A stretch of DNA of 64,000 nt from JAWLAT01 sp041395325 (GCA_041395325.1 JAWLAT010000010.1:1-64000), one strand, 5' to 3'. Positions 1 to 11,214 are shown, numbered from the stretch's first letter. Numbers and translations: made by a program. Notes: generated by a model not told the origin, from the letters alone.

Positions 1-620
1 CGCTCGAACACCGTGACCAGCGCCGGATCGCGCTCGTGCGGCTGGGTCACGTCGCGAATCAGCAGCGCCTCCGGCACGGCATGTCCGGCACGGGCGAGAT
101 AACGCAGGAACTCGTCGTACAGCGACGGTGTGCGCAGCGCGGCTTCCAGCCGGGCCAGCTGCGTCGCGTCGTAGCGGAACACCGCCAGCATGTCGGCATT
201 CTTGTTGCCGAGCAGGAACTCAATCAGGCGGTACTGCAGTGACTGAAAGCCGCTGGCCGGACCGAGCACGTGGCGAAACTCGATGTACTCACTCGGCGTC
301 AGCGTCTCCAGCACCGACCACTGCTCGAACAACTGTTTCTGGATGTGCTTGATTCGAGCCAGGATCTTCAGGCATGGATCGATCCGATCGCCACGCAGAT
401 GGCCCAACGCCGCCTGCAACTCATGCACGATGAGTTTCATCCACAGCTCGGAGGTCTGATGCTGGATGATGAACAGCATCTCGTCGTGATGCGGCGGATC
501 ACTCAGCGGATGTTGCGCCGACAGCAGGCTGTCCAAACCCAGATAGCGGTCATAGGTCAGCCGATTGCTCAGGTCGGTGGTGACATCCTGCTCGAGGGCG
601 CGCTGGTTGGTGGGCTGCAT
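1..620 (-). CDS. kynA: Tryptophan 2,3-dioxygenase, 5' part (gene runs off the window)
   Basis: Heme enzyme that opens the indole ring of L-tryptophan to N-formylkynurenine, the first step of the kynurenine pathway. About 206 N-terminal codons are present; the rest lies left of base 1. The translation begins MQPTNQRALEQ and contains the family hallmark HQTSELWMKL, whose His is the conserved distal active-site residue, followed by the YIEFR segment with the substrate-binding Arg. The heme-ligand His lies outside the window. The ATG at 618-620 has AGGA about 7 nt upstream. An EamA transporter on the same strand ends 32 bp upstream, so the two may be cotranscribed. The lower pathway genes lie separately at 14-17.5 kb. 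Confidence 0.95.
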   Translation of the reverse strand, partial: MQPTNQRALEQDVTTDLSNRLTYDRYLGLDSLLSAQHPLSDPPHHDEMLFIIQHQTSELWMKLIVHELQAALGHLRGDRIDPCLKILARIKHIQKQLFEQWSVLETLTPSEYIEFRHVLGPASGFQSLQYRLIEFLLGNKNADMLAVFRYDATQLARLEAALRTPSLYDEFLRYLARAGHAVPEALLIRDVTQPHERDPALVTVFE

Positions 621-652
621 GAGGGTCCTGGATCGGCAAAACGGGCTGCAGT

Positions 653-1555
653 CTACTCCGCGTCCGGGGCTGCTCGCCGCAGCTGGCTCTCCCGCAGGAT
701 CAGGTAGACACCGCACGCGGCCACCACCAGCGCACCGACCAGCACGCGGGCTTCCGGCATCACCTGCCACAGCGTCCAGTCCAGCAGCATGCCCCAGGCC
801 AGTGCGGTGTATTCCAGTGGCGCCACCACGCTGGCTTCGCCGCGCCGGAAGGCCTCGGTGATGGCCCATTGGCCCAGCGCACCGCTGATCGCCACGCCCA
901 CCAGCCAATGCGCGTGTTCGCCGCGCACCGGCACCCAGTCGCGCCAGCCCGCTGCCAGCGCAAACAGGCTGAGCATCGTGATCATCCAGAAGACGATGGC
1001 CTGCGGGCTGTCAGTGCGGCCCAACACCCGCACCGTGATCGCGGTCAACGCGTAGCCGAAGGCCGCCACAATGATCGCCAAACCGGCCAGCGACACCATG
1101 CCTGCGCCCGTGGGCCGCAGGACGTACAGCACGCCCAGGATGCCGATGGCAATGGCCAGCCAGCGTCGCCAGCCGACCTGTTCACCGAGAATCGGCACCG
1201 ACAGCGCCGTCAACAGCAAGGGCGCGACGAAGAACAGCGCATAAGCCTCGGTCAGCGGCAGCGTTCGCAGGCCGTAGACGAAGCACCCCATCATCAGCAC
1301 CGACATCACACCGCGGAACAGGTGCAGCCCCCAACGAACCTTCCACAGTCTGGCGAAGGCCCCGCTCCAGGCAATCCACAGCAGCACCAGCGGCAACGAC
1401 ACCAGTCCGCGCAGCGCGGCGATCTGCAGCGACGGATAGTGATCGGTCAGCACCTTCAGGCAGGCGTCCATGACCGCAAAGGCCGCCACGGCCAGCAACA
1501 TCGACAGCACGGGAGTGGGCGCGCGCATCCAAATCGCTCGCGGACGGCGCCGCAC
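653..1555 (-). CDS. EamA/DMT-family transporter
   Basis: Ten-helix inner-membrane drug/metabolite transporter of the EamA family, 300 residues, with two EamA halves; the substrate cannot be told from sequence. The GTG at 1555 is chosen because GAGG lies about 5 nt upstream; an ATG at 1528 would give a 291-residue product with no visible Shine-Dalgarno. The gene sits directly upstream of kynA on the same strand, so export or uptake of an aromatic compound is possible but only inferred. The IS3 element ends about 46 bp upstream of the start codon, so any original promoter has been displaced and transcription may now come from within the insertion sequence. Confidence 0.85.
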   Translation of the reverse strand: MRRRPRAIWMRAPTPVLSMLLAVAAFAVMDACLKVLTDHYPSLQIAALRGLVSLPLVLLWIAWSGAFARLWKVRWGLHLFRGVMSVLMMGCFVYGLRTLPLTEAYALFFVAPLLLTALSVPILGEQVGWRRWLAIAIGILGVLYVLRPTGAGMVSLAGLAIIVAAFGYALTAITVRVLGRTDSPQAIVFWMITMLSLFALAAGWRDWVPVRGEHAHWLVGVAISGALGQWAITEAFRRGEASVVAPLEYTALAWGMLLDWTLWQVMPEARVLVGALVVAACGVYLILRESQLRRAAPDAE

Positions 1556-1601
1556 TGTGCCTCAGCAGTTCAGGGGCGGCAAGGGTGAGCGCAGATCAAG
1601 T

Positions 1602-1635
1602 TGAACCTGCCCCCTGAGAACGGACGCCAAGAAGC
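1602..1635. repeat. Left terminal inverted repeat of the IS3 element
   Basis: 34 bp beginning TGAACCTGCCCC. It pairs with the reverse complement of 2822-2855 at 28 positions, with mismatches mainly in a five-base block at positions 13-17. It is preceded by the target duplication AGT. Confidence 0.93.
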
Positions 1636-1641
1636 ACAGGG

Positions 1642-2502
1642 TCACGCGGCTTGCTCGACCGACTTGGCGTAGTCGTTTGGCGACCGATAGCCGAGAGCGG
1701 AGTGCAACCGGGTTGGATTGTAGAAGCCGTGGATATAGCTGGCGATGGCGGCGTGGGCGGCGGCTTTGGTCGGGTATACGCCGGTGGCTTCTTCGTTCTT
1801 GAGGGTGGCGAAGAAGCTCTCGGCTACGGCGTTGTCCCAGCAGTTGCCCTTGCCACTCATGCTCGGCACGAAGCCATGTGCGGTCAGTGTCTTTCCGAAA
1901 TCCGCGCTGGCGTACTGACTGCCACGGTCGGAGTGGAACAACACGCCCGGGCCAACTGGCGAGGCTGACCAAGCGTTCACGAATGCTTGTTGCACCAGAT
2001 CGTCGGGCATGCGCTCGGACAGGCTGTAGCCGAGTACCTGCCGAGTGCGCAGGTCGATCACCGTGGCCAGGTACAGCCAGCCCTCTCGAGTCGGCAGATA
2101 GGTGATGTCCCCGACCCAGGCGGGTACCGGACTGTCCACGGCAAATCGCCGATCCAGCCGGTTCTCCACCAGCGGGCGGCGGTGTCGGCTGTCGGTGGTC
2201 CGAGGCTTGAAGCGTCCCTTGACCTTGCCAGCAAGCCCTTCCTCACGCATCAGCCGGGCCACACGCTTGGGCCCGACAGCATGAGCACGAGCCCGCAAGG
2301 CGTGCACCAGACGTGGGCGACCATAAGTGCCACGGCTGCTGGCGTGGATCGAGCGCAGATCAGCGCGCACGGCCAAGTCCGGGTCTGGGCGGCGTTGGCG
2401 ATGCAAGGAACCATGAAATCCGGATACCGACACCGCCAGCAGGCGACACAGCATCCGGACCGGATAGCGAGTCCGTTCACGAGCGACGAAGGCGTACCTC
2501 AC
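1642..2502 (-). CDS. IS3-family transposase OrfB (DDE integrase domain)
   Basis: Catalytic part of the transposase, 286 residues, with an HTH_21-like N-terminal region and an rve integrase core. The DDE residues are visible: Asp in VGDITYL, Asp in FHSDRGSQY and Glu in AVAESFFATLKNE. The frame opens with GTG at 2502 overlapping the end of orfA by 4 bp. As in other IS3 elements, the active product is probably an OrfAB fusion made by -1 slippage on seven A residues (minus strand, bases 2538-2532, followed by G). After slippage the -1 frame stays open into OrfB. Confidence 0.95.
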   Translation of the reverse strand: MRYAFVARERTRYPVRMLCRLLAVSVSGFHGSLHRQRRPDPDLAVRADLRSIHASSRGTYGRPRLVHALRARAHAVGPKRVARLMREEGLAGKVKGRFKPRTTDSRHRRPLVENRLDRRFAVDSPVPAWVGDITYLPTREGWLYLATVIDLRTRQVLGYSLSERMPDDLVQQAFVNAWSASPVGPGVLFHSDRGSQYASADFGKTLTAHGFVPSMSGKGNCWDNAVAESFFATLKNEEATGVYPTKAAAHAAIASYIHGFYNPTRLHSALGYRSPNDYAKSVEQAA

Positions 2503-2792
2503 TTGGACTCCTTGGCAAAGAACGCCGTCGCTTTTTTTAAGATCTCGCGCTCCATCTTGAGCGTGGCATTTTCAGCCCGCAGCCGAGCCAACTCGGCCTC
2601 CATGTCGCTGACCGGCTTGCGGCCAGGTGAACTCAGCGGCTGACCGGCACGGGCAGCAGTCAGCCAGTTGGCCAACGTCTTGACCGACATATCCAACTGC
2701 CGGGACGCCTCGGCCGGACCGACCGATTCGGCCAAGGCCACGGCCTGAGACTTGAAGTCGTCGGTGTAGCGACGACGTGCAATTCGTTGCAT
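2499..2792 (-). CDS. IS3-family transposase OrfA (helix-turn-helix)
   Basis: DNA-binding subunit of the IS3 transposase, 97 residues. It has an HTH_8-type helix-turn-helix in the first 50 residues (RRYTDDFKSQAVALAE, then VKTLANWL) and a C-terminal leucine-zipper-like coiled coil (ELARLRAENATLKMEREIL) used for oligomerisation. The A7-G slippery run lies in the codons for LKKA near the C terminus, so ribosomes that slip by -1 continue into OrfB; those that do not stop 14 residues later. The start ATG is about 30 bp inside the right inverted repeat. Confidence 0.95.
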   Translation of the reverse strand: MQRIARRRYTDDFKSQAVALAESVGPAEASRQLDMSVKTLANWLTAARAGQPLSSPGRKPVSDMEAELARLRAENATLKMEREILKKATAFFAKESK

Positions 2793-2821
2793 GGGAACCT
2801 CCAGGTGGCGATCGAAGTATC

Positions 2822-2855
2822 GCTTCCTGGCGTCCGTTTCGGCGGGGCAGGTTCA
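2822..2855. repeat. Right terminal inverted repeat of the IS3 element
   Basis: Inverted partner of 1602-1635, ending GGGGCAGGTTCA and followed by the second AGT copy at 2856-2858. It lies just upstream of orfA, so the transposase promoter should lie in or next to it. Confidence 0.93.
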
Positions 2856-2861
2856 AGTGCA

Positions 2862-3064
2862 CTTCAACACAAAGGACACAAAGGTCACGAAGGAAAAGCC
2901 GGATCAATATCGGCTGGGCTCTGGAACCGGAATACCACGTCGATCTTGGTCGCCAGGGTCCAGAGCATTCGCGCGCCCAGCCCGCGTATCCACAAGGCAG
3001 CCGCCCGCCACCCTGTCCATCGCTTCTCGCTTCCCTTTGTGTCCTTCGTGTCCTGTGTGTTGAA
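2862..3064. repeat. Inverted-repeat-bounded intergenic element (about 203 bp)
   Basis: The left arm at about 2862-2898 contains AACACAAAGGACAC and tandem AAAGG/CACGAAGG words. The right arm at about 3030-3064 is its imperfect reverse complement (CCTTTGTGTCCTTCGTGTCC). The arms pair over roughly 36 bp with a few mismatches and enclose about 130 bp in which I see no convincing gene. The element lies a few bases from the right end of the IS3 insertion and just upstream of the glycine riboswitch. It looks like a non-coding dispersed repeat; I cannot assign a family. Confidence 0.6.
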
Positions 3065-3157
3065 TGCCCTGGCCTTGGCTCTGGCTCCGACTCGGCGCTT
3101 GAGCAGTTGCGCCGACGCTCCATTGACGCCCGAACCGGTTAGACTGCGCAGCGCGCG

Positions 3158-3345
3158 TCGGGAGAGTTCGACCAGCCTGGCTGGTGTCGAACGCCGAAGG
3201 AGCAACCGCCCCGGAATCTCTCAGGCCCCAGGACCGACGCACCCGCCGGGCAACCGACGGACCTCTGGAAAGTGATCGCTGCGGTCTAGTCCCGCGGGTG
3301 GTCCGCCGAAGGAGTAACGCTCTCAGGCGCCGCAGACAGAGGGGG
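3158..3345 (+). promoter_or_regulatory. Tandem glycine riboswitch (gcvT-type) ahead of gcvP
   Basis: Two glycine aptamers in series. The core GCCGAAGG occurs at 3193-3200 and 3305-3312, each followed by the AGCAAC/AGTAAC purine-rich segment and a CTCTCAGG strand (3217-3225 and 3320-3327). The closing elements are GGGAGAG near 3159-3165, CTCTGGAAAG near 3263 and GACAGAGGGGG near 3335. Known riboswitches of this class turn on glycine cleavage genes when glycine is abundant. A GC-rich hairpin at about 3347-3376 (arms around GGCCCGATC and GATCGGCCC) between aptamer 2 and the gcvP start may be the expression platform; that is inference. Confidence 0.93.
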
Positions 3346-3394
3346 CAAGGCCCGATCACCGATCGGCCCCAAGCCCTTTGCCAGGTCCGCCGCC

Positions 3395-6256
<2,862 letters not shown>

Positions 6257-6290
6257 TCTCGAGCGCGACGCCGCCGGGTCAGGCGTCCGA

Positions 6291-7850
6291 TCAATCGGTG
6301 CTGTGGCCGGTCTCGGTGCAGACGGGCACTGTCTGGCGCGGAACGGTCGGCGGATCGTCCGGGCGCAGCGCCAACTGGCAGAGCTCGCCAATGATGTCGG
6401 CATAGCGTCGGCCTCGTTCTTCGTACACGTGCCAGCCCGTGCCCGCCCACGGCTGGCTGTCGCACAGTGAAGCCTCCAGCAGGCTGTAATACGGCGCTCG
6501 TCCGTCGACCAGAATCACGCAGCGCAGGGCCGGGTGACCCGACGGCAGTTGCGCCTTGACGATGGGGTCGACGAAGGGCGCCACGCCGGCGGAGACACCG
6601 GCACAGGTCAGGTCGATCAGGCAGCCCTCGGCCGGCAGCGCTTCGGCACGCTCGACCTGGGCGGCGAGTTCGGCCCAGTTCGGACTGAGTTGCCGCGTTT
6701 CGTCGCGCCAACGTCCGGCCTGGCCGTAGCTCACCACGCCCCAATGCGCCGCAATGACGAGCAATGCCGCAGCCCCCACCTTCGGTGGCTTGACGCAGGA
6801 CAGGCTCAGTGCCAGCAGCACCACCAGCCCCACCATGCTGGTGCAATAGAAGCGCAGATTGACCAGGATCTCGCCGGCGCCGGCCTGCCCCAGCACCTCG
6901 GACGTGATCGGGCTCATCAACAGCGGCGGCAGCAGCAACAATACCAACGCGGCCCCAAGCAAGCGTCTGTGGGGCCCCGCCACTGCCCGCAGACTCCAGG
7001 CACCCAGGCCACCGAGAATCAACAGGGCCACCACTGAGCGCCATGAGGCGGGCCCGGGCCAGCCACTCAACGCGGACGGGAGGTGCGCCAGCCACAACTG
7101 CAAGCCGGTGGCGAACTGACTGGCGGCCACGCTCAGATCCAGTTCCAGCCCGATTGGAATGATGACGCTCTGACGCAGCAGCCAGGCGATCAGCACGGGA
7201 ACGACAAAACAACCGGCCCAGGCCATCCATCGCGGCAGCCCCGCGCGCCACTGCGGCAGCTGCTGCACCGCAGCCGCCAGCGCAAACACATAGCCGGTTT
7301 CCTTTGAGGTGATCGACAGGAACAAGGCCAGTGCGGCAAGGCACCAGCGCCACCAGCTCATCTGACTGGATGCCCACAGGGCCAACAGCCCGAAGGCCAC
7401 CGCCAGCATCTCGTTGTGGCTGGACAACCACATGGCCGTCCCGGCGATCGGTGGGCACAGCACCAGCAACGCCCCAGCCAGCGCGGCCGCCAAGCTCGGC
7501 AGCCCGGTACTGCGCAGCCAGCCACTCAGCAGCACGCCACAGCTCGCCAGCAGCAATAGCGAGATCCACAGCTGGCCAGTCACGGACAAGCCGGCCAGTT
7601 GCTCCCGCAGTTCCCAGAACAACATCGCCGTCGGCCGATAGAAGTAGCCGAACAACAGCGTCTGCTGATAACTGGCCAGACCCGCATCGGCGTGGCGGGC
7701 AATCGCCAGCCAGCCCCAGTCATCGGTGTGCAGCTCCGACTGCCGCAAGGGCAACAGGACCACGACACAAAGCCCGATCAACAGCAGTGCGTAGGCAGCC
7801 GGCAGTAGCCGCTGCGGCGCCCACCTGTCAGATCGAAGCGATGCACTCAC
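6291..7850 (-). CDS. Polytopic membrane protein, GT-C-like, function unknown
   Basis: About 519 residues with a dozen or so hydrophobic segments. An acidic pair near the first periplasmic loop (ELHTDDWGW) and a later SHNEM/SKETGY region recall GT-C glycosyltransferases that use polyprenyl-linked sugars, but I cannot name a substrate. I prefer the GTG at 7850, whose GTGA overlaps the stop of the upstream gene; an ATG at 7874 would add eight residues. It is the last gene of the 11212-to-6291 unit. The soluble C-terminal third (PAEGCLIDLTCAGV onward) is probably periplasmic. The role is unassigned. Confidence 0.7.
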   Translation of the reverse strand: MSASLRSDRWAPQRLLPAAYALLLIGLCVVVLLPLRQSELHTDDWGWLAIARHADAGLASYQQTLLFGYFYRPTAMLFWELREQLAGLSVTGQLWISLLLLASCGVLLSGWLRSTGLPSLAAALAGALLVLCPPIAGTAMWLSSHNEMLAVAFGLLALWASSQMSWWRWCLAALALFLSITSKETGYVFALAAAVQQLPQWRAGLPRWMAWAGCFVVPVLIAWLLRQSVIIPIGLELDLSVAASQFATGLQLWLAHLPSALSGWPGPASWRSVVALLILGGLGAWSLRAVAGPHRRLLGAALVLLLLPPLLMSPITSEVLGQAGAGEILVNLRFYCTSMVGLVVLLALSLSCVKPPKVGAAALLVIAAHWGVVSYGQAGRWRDETRQLSPNWAELAAQVERAEALPAEGCLIDLTCAGVSAGVAPFVDPIVKAQLPSGHPALRCVILVDGRAPYYSLLEASLCDSQPWAGTGWHVYEERGRRYADIIGELCQLALRPDDPPTVPRQTVPVCTETGHSTD

Positions 7851-8665
7851 TGCAGGTCGGCCGCGGTCAGCCATTGAGGAAACAGATCGATCTCGATCAT
7901 CTCGCCGGACCGATCGCGCAGCCGCAGAGCGATCGGCTGACCGTCCCGCTCAAGCACGCTGGGCTGCGGGTCATCGTCCGCATGCCAGTTCACCCAGTTG
8001 GTGACCGACTCTGAAATCGTGGCAGACGCCGGATTGGGACAAGCTTGCTCAGACAGTTGCGTGCGAAGTGAATCCGTGAGCGACGGCCAGAGCGGCGACC
8101 GCTGCAGATAGATGCGATCGCCCTCACGCCATCCCACCGGAACACCAGACTGATCGTGCCAACGCAGCAAGGTCGAGAAGTCGTCCGGTGAATGGGCCTT
8201 GAGCCGATCCATCTCGGCCTGATCGAGGCAGTACAGCCTGCTCGTGATCGTGCGCCAGGCCAGCAAGTCAGCACTGCTCGACCACACGGCCAGCTGAGCC
8301 ACGTTGCCAACCTTGATGCTGGACAGCCCGATTACGTAACGCCCATCGGCACTGATCGACAAATCGGTCAACGGCGGACTCGAAACACGTCTGGCCGGCT
8401 GGTCAGGCTTGCTCGAAAATTCCAGCACCGACACCGTCTCCGCTACCCCAAACGGCGTGTCCGGCGTGAAATGCAGCGACATCTTGCCATCCGGCGTCCA
8501 GATCCCCGACCAGTCGTGCCAATGGCTGACCAGCAATCCAGGCGCCTCGGCCCGCAGCGTCTGCGTCTCTTGGTAGAGGACGCGGTCGGCTTGCGCCGCG
8601 CCGCCGACCGACAGCAGGACCGCGGCGACGAGCATCAGCGTCACACGTTCGCAATCGGCGATCAC
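7847..8665 (-). CDS. Exported protein of unknown function
   Basis: About 272 residues with an N-terminal signal peptide (MLVAAVLLSVGGAAQA) and therefore probably periplasmic. The body contains propeller-like stretches (SHWHDWSGIWTPDGKMS, LSISADGRYVIGL) resembling WD40-like strands, but no family is recognised. The start chosen is GTG at 8665, which overlaps the stop of the nucleotidyltransferase gene (GTGA) and has AAGG about 6 nt upstream; an ATG at 8635 would begin right at the signal peptide. It is flanked in the same operon by the membrane protein downstream. Confidence 0.7.
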   Translation of the reverse strand: MIADCERVTLMLVAAVLLSVGGAAQADRVLYQETQTLRAEAPGLLVSHWHDWSGIWTPDGKMSLHFTPDTPFGVAETVSVLEFSSKPDQPARRVSSPPLTDLSISADGRYVIGLSSIKVGNVAQLAVWSSSADLLAWRTITSRLYCLDQAEMDRLKAHSPDDFSTLLRWHDQSGVPVGWREGDRIYLQRSPLWPSLTDSLRTQLSEQACPNPASATISESVTNWVNWHADDDPQPSVLERDGQPIALRLRDRSGEMIEIDLFPQWLTAADLQ

Positions 8666-9297
8666 TTGAGCCTTGGGAACTCGTTGCTGCGAACCACCAA
8701 ATGTGGCCAACGCTCCAGATAACTGGCCGCCTTGGCAGAGAAGAGTTCTGGGTAGGGTGAAAACGGATTGGGCGTGAGCGTGCCCTCGAACAGGCCGGCC
8801 AGTCCGAACGGTGCGAAGCAGGCATCCGGACGCACAGCCACACAACACTCCAGTGCGAGAAATCGGCGAATGCCCTCCTCCGCCGAGGTCAGCGGTGCGT
8901 AGGGCCGGCCGAAGTGCTGCGGGTACCAGAGATGGACTCGAGCCTGGTTCGCCACATCGATCTTGATCTTCAACGAACTGAGCAGGCCATCAACCCTGGC
9001 CTGCATGGCCTGCTCCGCAGACTGGCTCAAGTCGCTTGGGTCGAAGTAGAAAATGTCGTAGTCCCTGATGCCCCGCTCGACATCCTGTCCAGACTGCTGA
9101 TTCCAGACCGATTGGAAAAGGCAACCAGCGACCAACCATGCATTCGGCAGGTCGAGCCTTGGCCAGCACTGCAGGATTGTCGAGACCTTTGCGTTCAACG
9201 AGATCGCCTGGCGGAATCTCGCTTCCATGGCGTCAACAGAAGGCACGGTTGAGCAGGCTTCGCGAGTCAGCAAATGGGCTGATGCATCGGCTTCCAT
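8662..9297 (-). CDS. Nucleotidyltransferase-family protein (COG3575-like)
   Basis: 211 residues resembling the uncharacterised nucleotidyltransferase-fold family COG3575/DUF925. An acidic motif (RDYDIFYFDPSDLS) matches the Asp-x-Asp metal site of this fold, and the C-terminal LTPNPFSPYPELF segment fits the family. The substrate is unknown. The ATG at 9297 lies 4 bp after the stop of the SUMF1-like gene; a longer open frame running upstream into that gene is a shadow. The gene overlaps the next one by 4 bp, so the unit is translationally coupled. Confidence 0.75.
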   Translation of the reverse strand: MEADASAHLLTREACSTVPSVDAMEARFRQAISLNAKVSTILQCWPRLDLPNAWLVAGCLFQSVWNQQSGQDVERGIRDYDIFYFDPSDLSQSAEQAMQARVDGLLSSLKIKIDVANQARVHLWYPQHFGRPYAPLTSAEEGIRRFLALECCVAVRPDACFAPFGLAGLFEGTLTPNPFSPYPELFSAKAASYLERWPHLVVRSNEFPRLK

Positions 9298-9301
9298 CGG
9301 C

Positions 9302-11212
9302 TCAGCCACCCAGTTCTCGCGCCACGCGAAAACCGACGCGTCCGCCGACGCCGCTGGCAATCGTGGGAATGCGGTAGGCGCTGCGCGATTGTTCCGGGGC
9401 GCTGCCCCAGGAGCCGCCGCGCACCACGCGGGCTTCGCAGCCGGCATTGACCCAGGCGACCGGTTCTTCCGGCGCGCGGCGATAGCTGTCATGCCAGCAG
9501 TCCTCGACCCACTCGGACACATTGCCATCGATGTCGTACAGCCCGAAGGGATTGGCTTCGTATGAGCGCACTGGCGCCGGCCCCCAAAAGCCATCGCCGT
9601 AGTTGGGGAAGGCATTGGTCCATTGATGCCGGCCCTTGGAGATGTCCTGACTGCCGGTGAGATTGGCGACCACCCGATCCGGTGCGCCATCGCCCCACCA
9701 GTAGACCGTCTGGGTGCCGGCGCGCAGCGCGTACTCGAACTCCGCTTCGGTGGGCAGCCGATAAGTCTTGCCGCTGCTGTCGGAGAGCCAGCGAGCGTAG
9801 GCGGTGGCGTCATTCCAGGAGACGTGCACCACTGGATCGGCATCGCGAGCCTTGCTGCCGCGGAAGTCACGCCGCCAGTCGACGCCGCGCCGCTTGACCA
9901 GGCGGCCACCGCGCTCGTCATAGGTCGCCGAGGAGCCCTCGCGCTCGGCATCGGTCACATAGTTGGTCGCCTCGACGAAGCGACGAAACTCGGCGACGCT
10001 GATCTCGCTCTGCGCCAGCGCGAAGCCACGCGTGAAACGCAGTTCGCGCTGCGGCCCTTCGACGCGCTCGCGTCCCGGCTCGGATTCCGGCGAGCCCATG
10101 ACGAAGCGACCGACCGGGATCACCACCACGCGCGGGCTGCGACCGCCGCCGGCCAAGGTATCGGCAAAGGTCTCGCCGGGGCTGTAGCCGGCGTACAACT
10201 CGGCATTGGAGATCTTGCGATCCAGGCTGCGCAAGCGACGTTCGTCACCGAGGAACTTGCGCAGACGCTCCAGCGCCGAGCGCGCCGTGGCCACATCGCG
10301 TTCGTCCAGTGCCTGATCGAACTGGGCCAGCAACTCCGCTTCGCTCTGGGCCCGGAAAGCCATCAGCTGGGCGGAGGCGCCATCGACCAGCCGTGAACGC
10401 TCCTGCAACGCCCGCGCCTGCTCGATCAGCGTGTCGGCACGCTGGAAGTCGTAATCCTGCGAGGCGGCCAAGGCGACTTCGACCAACCGGCGCTGGACGG
10501 TCTCAACACCTTTGGTGGCGGCCGGATTGGCGTCGTCGATGGCCAGCGCGGCCTTGAAGCGCTCACCGGCCCGCAACAGGGTTTGGGCGCTGGCGCCTTC
10601 GCGGGCCAACAGGCGCTCGCCGCGCTCGATCAGACCCGCCAGCTCACGTGCCGAGTCGATGACATGCTGGACTGCGGCCACCTGTCCGGCATCGGCCTGG
10701 AGGCGCTGCAACAGCGCCAAGGTCCGTTCGGCGCCGGCCATGTCTTCAGCGGGCAACCGGCCGGCGCTGAAGGCGGTGAGCTCGTCGATGAGCCGCGTCA
10801 GCGCCTCACGCCCTTCGGCCTGATCCGGATTGACGCGCAGCACCGAATCCACCCACCACGCTGCCGAGTCGCCTTCGGGACTGAACAACCGACCGTCCGT
10901 CAGGGCCTGCTGCAAGCGCTCCAGACCTTGCACCAGATCTTCAGGCATGGCCTGCTCGACCGGCTCCTCGACGGCCGCCTCGGCAGCGTCCTCCATCTCG
11001 GCATCTTCATCCAGTGAGGCCAGATCGGTGTCGGGGGCGATCAGACCCACGCTGTCGGCCAATGGCTCGTCGCTGCTGCGACGTTCCTCGAACAGCACCA
11101 GCGGCCCGCCCGAGGTCGCCCATTGCTGCCGCAATGCCCCCAGGGCGACTGCGCCCAGTATGATGCCCAGCGCCAGCATGAAGCTCAGGTTGTTCTTGAG
11201 CGTTTGGACCAC
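9302..11212 (-). CDS. Membrane-anchored SUMF1/FGE-like domain protein
   Basis: 636 residues: one N-terminal membrane helix (about 12-28), an Ala/Glu-rich helical and coiled-coil region to about 340, then a formylglycine-generating-enzyme/SUMF1 domain (VVVIPVGRFVMGSPESEP, WNDATAYARWLS, YRLPTEAEFEYALR, FGLYDIDGNVSEWVEDCW, VVRGGSW, GFRVAR). The paired C-terminal cysteines of true FGE are absent: the matching stretch reads SRSAYRIPTI with no Cys. It is therefore more likely a binding or scaffold version of the fold than a sulfatase-maturing enzyme. It starts at GTG, two bases from the divergent rnd start, and heads a four-gene unit. Confidence 0.85.
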   Translation of the reverse strand: MVQTLKNNLSFMLALGIILGAVALGALRQQWATSGGPLVLFEERRSSDEPLADSVGLIAPDTDLASLDEDAEMEDAAEAAVEEPVEQAMPEDLVQGLERLQQALTDGRLFSPEGDSAAWWVDSVLRVNPDQAEGREALTRLIDELTAFSAGRLPAEDMAGAERTLALLQRLQADAGQVAAVQHVIDSARELAGLIERGERLLAREGASAQTLLRAGERFKAALAIDDANPAATKGVETVQRRLVEVALAASQDYDFQRADTLIEQARALQERSRLVDGASAQLMAFRAQSEAELLAQFDQALDERDVATARSALERLRKFLGDERRLRSLDRKISNAELYAGYSPGETFADTLAGGGRSPRVVVIPVGRFVMGSPESEPGRERVEGPQRELRFTRGFALAQSEISVAEFRRFVEATNYVTDAEREGSSATYDERGGRLVKRRGVDWRRDFRGSKARDADPVVHVSWNDATAYARWLSDSSGKTYRLPTEAEFEYALRAGTQTVYWWGDGAPDRVVANLTGSQDISKGRHQWTNAFPNYGDGFWGPAPVRSYEANPFGLYDIDGNVSEWVEDCWHDSYRRAPEEPVAWVNAGCEARVVRGGSWGSAPEQSRSAYRIPTIASGVGGRVGFRVARELGG

Positions 11213-11214
11213 GG

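Larger units (their letters stand above)
1602..2855 (-). mobile_element. IS3-family insertion sequence, complete
   Basis: A 1254-bp element with terminal inverted repeats at 1602-1635 and 2822-2855 (28 of 34 positions match; both ends begin TGAACCTGCCCC). It is flanked by the 3-bp direct repeat AGT at 1599-1601 and 2856-2858, the duplication expected for this family. It carries two overlapping frames (orfA, orfB) and an A7 slippery stretch for programmed -1 frameshifting. Intact ends, intact frames and identical target repeats suggest a recent, possibly active insertion. It lies between the EamA gene and an inverted-repeat element. Confidence 0.93.

Noticed and set aside
8662..9951. A 429-codon fusion of the nucleotidyltransferase-like protein with upstream sequence
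   Set aside because: The first half lies inside the SUMF1-like gene in another frame and has no sensible sequence; the ATG at 9297 gives a normal-length protein.
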